From assembly GCF_003601985.1 (NCBI RefSeq), contig NZ_QZXA01000001.1, positions 496,001-560,000 of the forward strand: a DNA stretch of 64,000 nt, in the 5' to 3' direction. Source of the stretch: Mesorhizobium jarvisii (GTDB lineage: Bacteria > Pseudomonadota > Alphaproteobacteria > Rhizobiales > Rhizobiaceae). Positions 60,833-64,000 of this stretch are shown here, one piece after another. A program made the position numbers and the translations under genes. Positions within the stretch are counted from its first letter, which is position 1. Each line of letters starts with the position of its first letter. Under the pieces are notes generated by a model that did not search any database, was not told the DNA's origin, and saw only the letters and a program-made list of their open reading frames with translations.

Positions 60833-62116
60833 ATGCTTGAGAGCAACCCACCGAAAAGCCTCTACCGCGAAACGGCCGGAGGGACCGGCAATTACCCTGC
60901 CCTTGCCGGGGCGCAGCGGGCAAGGGTCGCCATTGTCGGCGGCGGCTTCACCGGCCTTTCCACCGCCTTGCATTTGGCGGAAGCGGGCGACGACGTTGCC
61001 GTGCTGGAAGCGGCCCAGCCGGGCTGGGGCGCTTCGGGCAGGAATGGCGGCCAGGTCAATCCCGGCCTCAAATACGATCCCGACACGATCGAGGCGATGT
61101 TCGGCCCCGACCTTGGGCCGCGGATGATCGATTTCTCCTACGGCGCGCCGGATTTCACCTTCGGCCTCATCCGGCGCCTGTCGATCGCCTGCGAGGCCCG
61201 GCAGAATGGCACGATCCGCGCGGCCATCCGGCCGAAGCCGGAAGCCGCGGTGCGAACCACGGCCGCGCAATGCGAGCGGCGGGGCATGCCGGTCAGCATG
61301 CTGGATGCACAGGCGATGGCGACACGAACCGGTACCGGCAGATACATAGCCGGCATGTTCGACGCCCGCGGCGGCGACCTCCATCCCCTGAAATACACGA
61401 TCGGCCTGGCAGCCGCCGCGCGGAACGCTGGCGCGCGGATTTTCGGTGGCAGCGAAGTGCTTTCGCTGAAGCGAGAGGCTGGACGATGGGTCTTCAAAAC
61501 CGCCAACGGCTCGGTCAGCGCCGAGAAGGTGCTTGTGGCAACCAACGGCTATACCGGAGCCCTGTGGCCGGGCCTGGAGCAGTCGGTTGTTCCGGTGTTC
61601 AGCGCGATCGCGGCGACCGAACCGCTTGCGCCGGCAGCCGCGGCCGCAATTCTCCCTGAAAGGCCGGTCGTCTACGAAGCCGGCAATATCACCGTGTACT
61701 ACCGCATCGACGCGCAGAACCGTCTTCTCATGGGCGGCCGGGGACCGATGAAGCCGATCGGCGATGCTGCCGCCATCCGCTACCTCACCGACTATGCGCT
61801 GCGGCTGTGGCCGGCGCTCTCCGGAGCACGCTGGACGCATGGCTGGAACGGCCGGGTCGCGATCACCAAGGACCATCTGCTGCACATTCACGAGCCGGAG
61901 GACGGCGTGCTGATATGCCTTGGCTACAACGGTCGCGGCGTCGCCATGGCCTCGGCGATGGGCGCTGCCCTGGCGCAACGGCTGCAAGGCCGCGAGACGT
62001 CGCCGTTTCCCATGCCGATATCGGCGCTCGAGCCAATCCGGTTCCACCGCCTCTGGCCGCTCGGGGTGAAGGCCGCGATCCTGTCGGGGCGGCTGAAGGA
62101 CCGGTTCGGCCTCTGA
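60833..62116 (+). CDS. FAD-dependent amine oxidoreductase, PuuB/DAO family
   Basis: 427 residues. FAD loop AIVGGGFTGLSTALHLAEAG near 37, SGRNGGQVNPG near 70 as in gamma-glutamylputrescine oxidase PuuB, and C-terminal GYNGRGVAMASAMG. Oxidises a secondary or primary amine to an imine. ATG 60833; the gap of about 170 bases from the aminotransferase gene holds no clear gene. Co-directional with the aminotransferase, so both work on the nitrogen of the pathway substrate. C-terminal WPLGVKAAILSGRLKDRFG segment is usual for the subgroup. Confidence 0.82.
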   Translation: MLESNPPKSLYRETAGGTGNYPALAGAQRARVAIVGGGFTGLSTALHLAEAGDDVAVLEAAQPGWGASGRNGGQVNPGLKYDPDTIEAMFGPDLGPRMIDFSYGAPDFTFGLIRRLSIACEARQNGTIRAAIRPKPEAAVRTTAAQCERRGMPVSMLDAQAMATRTGTGRYIAGMFDARGGDLHPLKYTIGLAAAARNAGARIFGGSEVLSLKREAGRWVFKTANGSVSAEKVLVATNGYTGALWPGLEQSVVPVFSAIAATEPLAPAAAAAILPERPVVYEAGNITVYYRIDAQNRLLMGGRGPMKPIGDAAAIRYLTDYALRLWPALSGARWTHGWNGRVAITKDHLLHIHEPEDGVLICLGYNGRGVAMASAMGAALAQRLQGRETSPFPMPISALEPIRFHRLWPLGVKAAILSGRLKDRFGL

Positions 62117-62170
62117 CGCGAAGCGTTCGACCGACCTGACGGCTCGTGAGGTTGGAAAAGCTGCTCCTAA

Positions 62171-62356
62171 CTAGCGATACTTCGGAAACGCGTCGCCGGC
62201 CGGCGCGTTGGCCCAGCTCTGCAATGTCTGGCCGCCGTCGATCAGCCAGTCGACGCCGGTGACGTGCCTTGCCTCGTCCGAGGCGAGGAAGGCCACGGCG
62301 GCCGCGACATCGTCCGGCTGGCCAATGCGGCGCAGCGGGATGCGGTCGGCGAAATG
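62171..62356 (-). pseudogene. C-terminal remnant of an SDR
   Basis: 61-residue C-terminal tail on the minus strand, [17 protein letters not shown], then [17 protein letters not shown] and [13 protein letters not shown]..., ending at 62171. This is the end of a classical SDR (GxPxDV then VTGxxxxxDGG). The body and start codon are missing; the upstream end at 62351-62356 is directly joined to the plus-strand tail of another gene. Confidence 0.75.
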
Positions 62357-62530
62357 CTGGACGCTGCTCTTGAAATCGCCATCGGCGTCGATCTGTCCGG
62401 CACCTATGCTTTCGGCGCGACGGTTGCCGATTTCTGGGGCGAGCGCGGCGAGAAGGACAATGCGCGCATCGCTCACGAAGTCGATGCCGACCGCTTCTTC
62501 AAGCTGATGTTCGACCTGTTGCGGGATTAG
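62351..62530 (+). pseudogene. C-terminal remnant of a nucleoside-hydrolase-like gene
   Basis: On the plus strand a frame ending at 62530 reads [20 protein letters not shown], then [20 protein letters not shown]. This is the C-terminus of inosine-uridine nucleoside hydrolase-like proteins (TVxDxWG, then xEVDxDRFFxL). Its body is missing. Its 5' end abuts the SDR tail, so two truncated genes are joined with their tails pointing outward; one recombination or deletion event would explain this. Family call moderate. Confidence 0.6.
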
Positions 62531-62554
62531 CCCGCGCGGGGATATGCCGTTGCT

Positions 62555-63427
62555 TCAGCGTGACCCGGTGCCACGAACCGGGTCAGCCAGTCTTTCGGCG
62601 TGCCATCTCAGATGGTCGTCCATGAATGTCGAAATGAAGAAATACGAATGGTCGTAGCCGTCCTGCATGCGCAAGGTCAGCGCAATGCCGGCCTTGGCGC
62701 AGGCCGCTTCCAGCAGCCACGGCCTCAGCCCGTCCTTGAGAAAGCCGTCCGACGTCCCCTGATCGACGAAAAGCTCGGGGAAACGGTGGCCATCCTCGAT
62801 GAGCAAGGTGGCATCGTAGCCCCGCCATGAAGCCTCGTCGGCGCCGAGGTATTTTTCGAGGGCGGGCCGCGACCAGCCGGCGGTGCTTGGCTGCACGATT
62901 GGCGCGAAGGCCGAGCAGCTTCTGAAGCGCTCGGGATTTTTGAGCGCGATCGTCAGCGCGCCATGCCCGCCCATCGAATGGCCGAAGATCGCCTGGCGCG
63001 TCATATCGGCCGGAAACTCCTGCGCGATCAACGCCGGCAATTCCTCGGTGACATAGGAATACATGCGGTAGTTTGTGGCGTAGGGCGCCTGCGTGGCGTC
63101 GAGGTAGAAGCCGGCGCCGCTGCCGAACTGCCAATTGTCCTTCTCGTCGGGAATATCGGCGCCGCGCGGGCTGGTATCGGGACAGACGACGATCAGGCCA
63201 AGCTCCGCGGCCTTGCGCCGGTATTCCCCCTTGTCCATCACATTGGCATGGGTGCAGGTGAGGCCGGAGAGGTACCAGACGACGGGGCAAGGTTTTTCAC
63301 GCGCCTGCGGCGGCACGAAGACGGCGAAAATCATGTCGCAAGAGCAGGCGTCCGAAGCATGGGAATAGACGCCCTGCACGCCGCCATGCGACTTGGCCGA
63401 GGAGAGGGTCTTCATCCGGTCCGACAT
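62555..63427 (-). CDS. fghA: S-formylglutathione hydrolase
   Basis: 290-residue esterase of glutathione-dependent formaldehyde detoxification. Nucleophile motif GHSMGGHG near 150, catalytic His in GYDHSYFFIS near 262, conserved LSGLTCTHANVMDKGEYRRKAAELG near 52 and AIFGHSMGG. Hydrolyses S-formylglutathione to formate and glutathione. Start ATG 63427. Its usual partner, a class III alcohol dehydrogenase, is not in this window. Converges with remnants at 62.35 kb. Confidence 0.92.
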   Translation of the reverse strand: MSDRMKTLSSAKSHGGVQGVYSHASDACSCDMIFAVFVPPQAREKPCPVVWYLSGLTCTHANVMDKGEYRRKAAELGLIVVCPDTSPRGADIPDEKDNWQFGSGAGFYLDATQAPYATNYRMYSYVTEELPALIAQEFPADMTRQAIFGHSMGGHGALTIALKNPERFRSCSAFAPIVQPSTAGWSRPALEKYLGADEASWRGYDATLLIEDGHRFPELFVDQGTSDGFLKDGLRPWLLEAACAKAGIALTLRMQDGYDHSYFFISTFMDDHLRWHAERLADPVRGTGSR

Positions 63428-63679
63428 CTTGTTTCTTCTCCGCCAACGTCCTTCACGGCGGCCTGTCTACGGCATGGGCCGGGACCGCGGCAACCCTGAT
63501 GGATTGGACCATGGTCGCGAGAGCAGCTCCGGCCTATTCCGCCGCCAGAGCCGTCATTTCCCGCCGGAACGGCAGCGCATCGCCGATATCATGTTCGTCC
63601 AGCTCCCGCGCCAAGCGGTGGCCGCCATGGGTCGCGGCGGCTTCGGCATCCGAGGACAACGCACATCGCCACGACATTA
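63428..63679. other. Non-coding gap, 252 bases, possible remnant
   Basis: No intact gene. The minus strand from about 63681 down to a stop at 63534 stays open and reads RLARELDEHDIGDALPFRRE before MTALAAE, which looks like a protein C-terminus, but I cannot assign a family and it has no start. It may be another scar. Confidence 0.35.
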
Positions 63680-64000
63680 TTAGCGCGGATCCAGCAGGAT
63701 CATCTCCGCTGCCTTCTCGGCGATCATGACGACCGGAGAGTTGGTGTTGCCCGAGACGATTGTCGGCATGATCGAGGCATCGACCACGCGCAGTCCGGCA
63801 AGCCCGTGAACGCGTAGCCGGTCGTCGACCACCGCCATCGAGTCCGAACCCATCTTGCAGGTGCCGACCGGGTGGAAAATCGTCGTGCCGATATCGCCGG
63901 CCTTGCGGATAAGGTCTTCGTCGCTGTCATATTGCGTACCGGGCAGCATCTCTTCGGGCGCAAAGCGTGCCACGGCCCGTGCCTTCATCAGGCTGCGCAC
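63680..64000 (-). CDS. GMC oxidoreductase, choline/alcohol dehydrogenase-like (C-terminal part)
   Basis: 106 C-terminal residues; the gene continues beyond the right edge. Clear GMC family ending: HPVGTCKMG with the catalytic His, then [39 protein letters not shown] with the second catalytic position (Asn in NTNSP). FAD-dependent oxidation of an alcohol such as choline or a polyethylene glycol-type alcohol. Family sure, substrate unknown. Confidence 0.88.
   Translation of the reverse strand: MRSLMKARAVARFAPEEMLPGTQYDSDEDLIRKAGDIGTTIFHPVGTCKMGSDSMAVVDDRLRVHGLAGLRVVDASIMPTIVSGNTNSPVVMIAEKAAEMILLDPR

Noticed and set aside
63534..63679. Minus-strand C-terminus-like frame ending MTALAAE
   Set aside because: Looks like a remnant but I could not assign it to a family, so it is only noted in the gap entry and not called a pseudogene.
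1..64000. CRISPR arrays, prophage, insertion sequences, origin features
   Set aside because: No regularly spaced repeats, transposase, integrase, phage or replication genes were visible anywhere in the window.

Overview
The window is about 64 kb of GC-rich DNA with short intergenic gaps, many ATGA-type stop/start overlaps and a large share of ABC uptake systems and small-molecule catabolic genes. Gene content and order (ehuABCD-eutABCDE with enuR, rhizobial intergenic palindromes, EcfG-type GGAAC-N17-CGTT promoter) point to an alphaproteobacterium of the Rhizobiales, most like Mesorhizobium or a close relative. I see no rRNA, tRNA, CRISPR array, phage or transposase gene.

Layout. 1-4.1 kb: urea/short-chain-amide type ABC importer (permease truncated at the left edge). 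4.1-9.4 kb: acetolactate-synthase-like TPP enzyme, LysR regulator with divergent oxidoreductase, zinc-ribbon protein, Tim44-domain protein. 9.6-21.8 kb: a compact catabolic block with two MaoC hydratases, a class III CoA transferase, a solute-binding-like protein without signal peptide, a lactonase-type amidohydrolase, an IclR regulator, a sugar ABC importer, an enolase-superfamily dehydratase, a rhamnose-mutarotase-like protein and a Gfo/Idh/MocA dehydrogenase. It reads as a sugar route that may end in CoA thioesters. 22.2-23.3 kb: acyltransferase. 23.5-37.0 kb: a complete ectoine/5-hydroxyectoine uptake and degradation locus (eutEDCBA, ehuDCBA, enuR, asnC/doeX, ssd, atf). 37.0-44.3 kb: MDR oxidoreductase, an ammonia-lyase homologue lacking the Ala-Ser-Gly cofactor triad, DUF900 hydrolase, 2-hydroxyacid dehydrogenase, FAD oxidoreductase. 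44.7-49.9 kb: asymmetric heterodimeric ABC exporter and a DHA2-type efflux pump. 50.1-51.0 kb: two secreted paralogues behind duplicated stress promoters. 51.0-62.1 kb: one probable HutC-type regulon with a nitrate/sulfonate/taurine-type ABC importer, an APH-fold kinase, the GntR/HutC regulator, a Zn alcohol dehydrogenase, a divergent HisD/HpsN-type dehydrogenase, an SDR, a HisC-like aminotransferase and a PuuB-like oxidase, joined by three similar ATACA-rich operators. 62.6-64 kb: S-formylglutathione hydrolase and the C-terminal part of a GMC oxidoreductase cut by the right edge.

A recurrent feature is gene scars at the borders of these modules: a deleted lactonase (9.4 kb), a GntR N-terminus (21.9 kb), a D-amino-acid dehydrogenase tail (42.9 kb) and two truncated tails fused tail to tail (62.35 kb). 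This suggests that the modules were assembled or trimmed by recombination.

The most promising undescribed systems are the sugar/CoA block at 9.6-21.8 kb, the HutC-type block at 51-62 kb, and the ammonia-lyase homologue without the MIO triad at 38.3-39.8 kb. Functional statements are inferred from sequence motifs and gene context only; no database search was possible.
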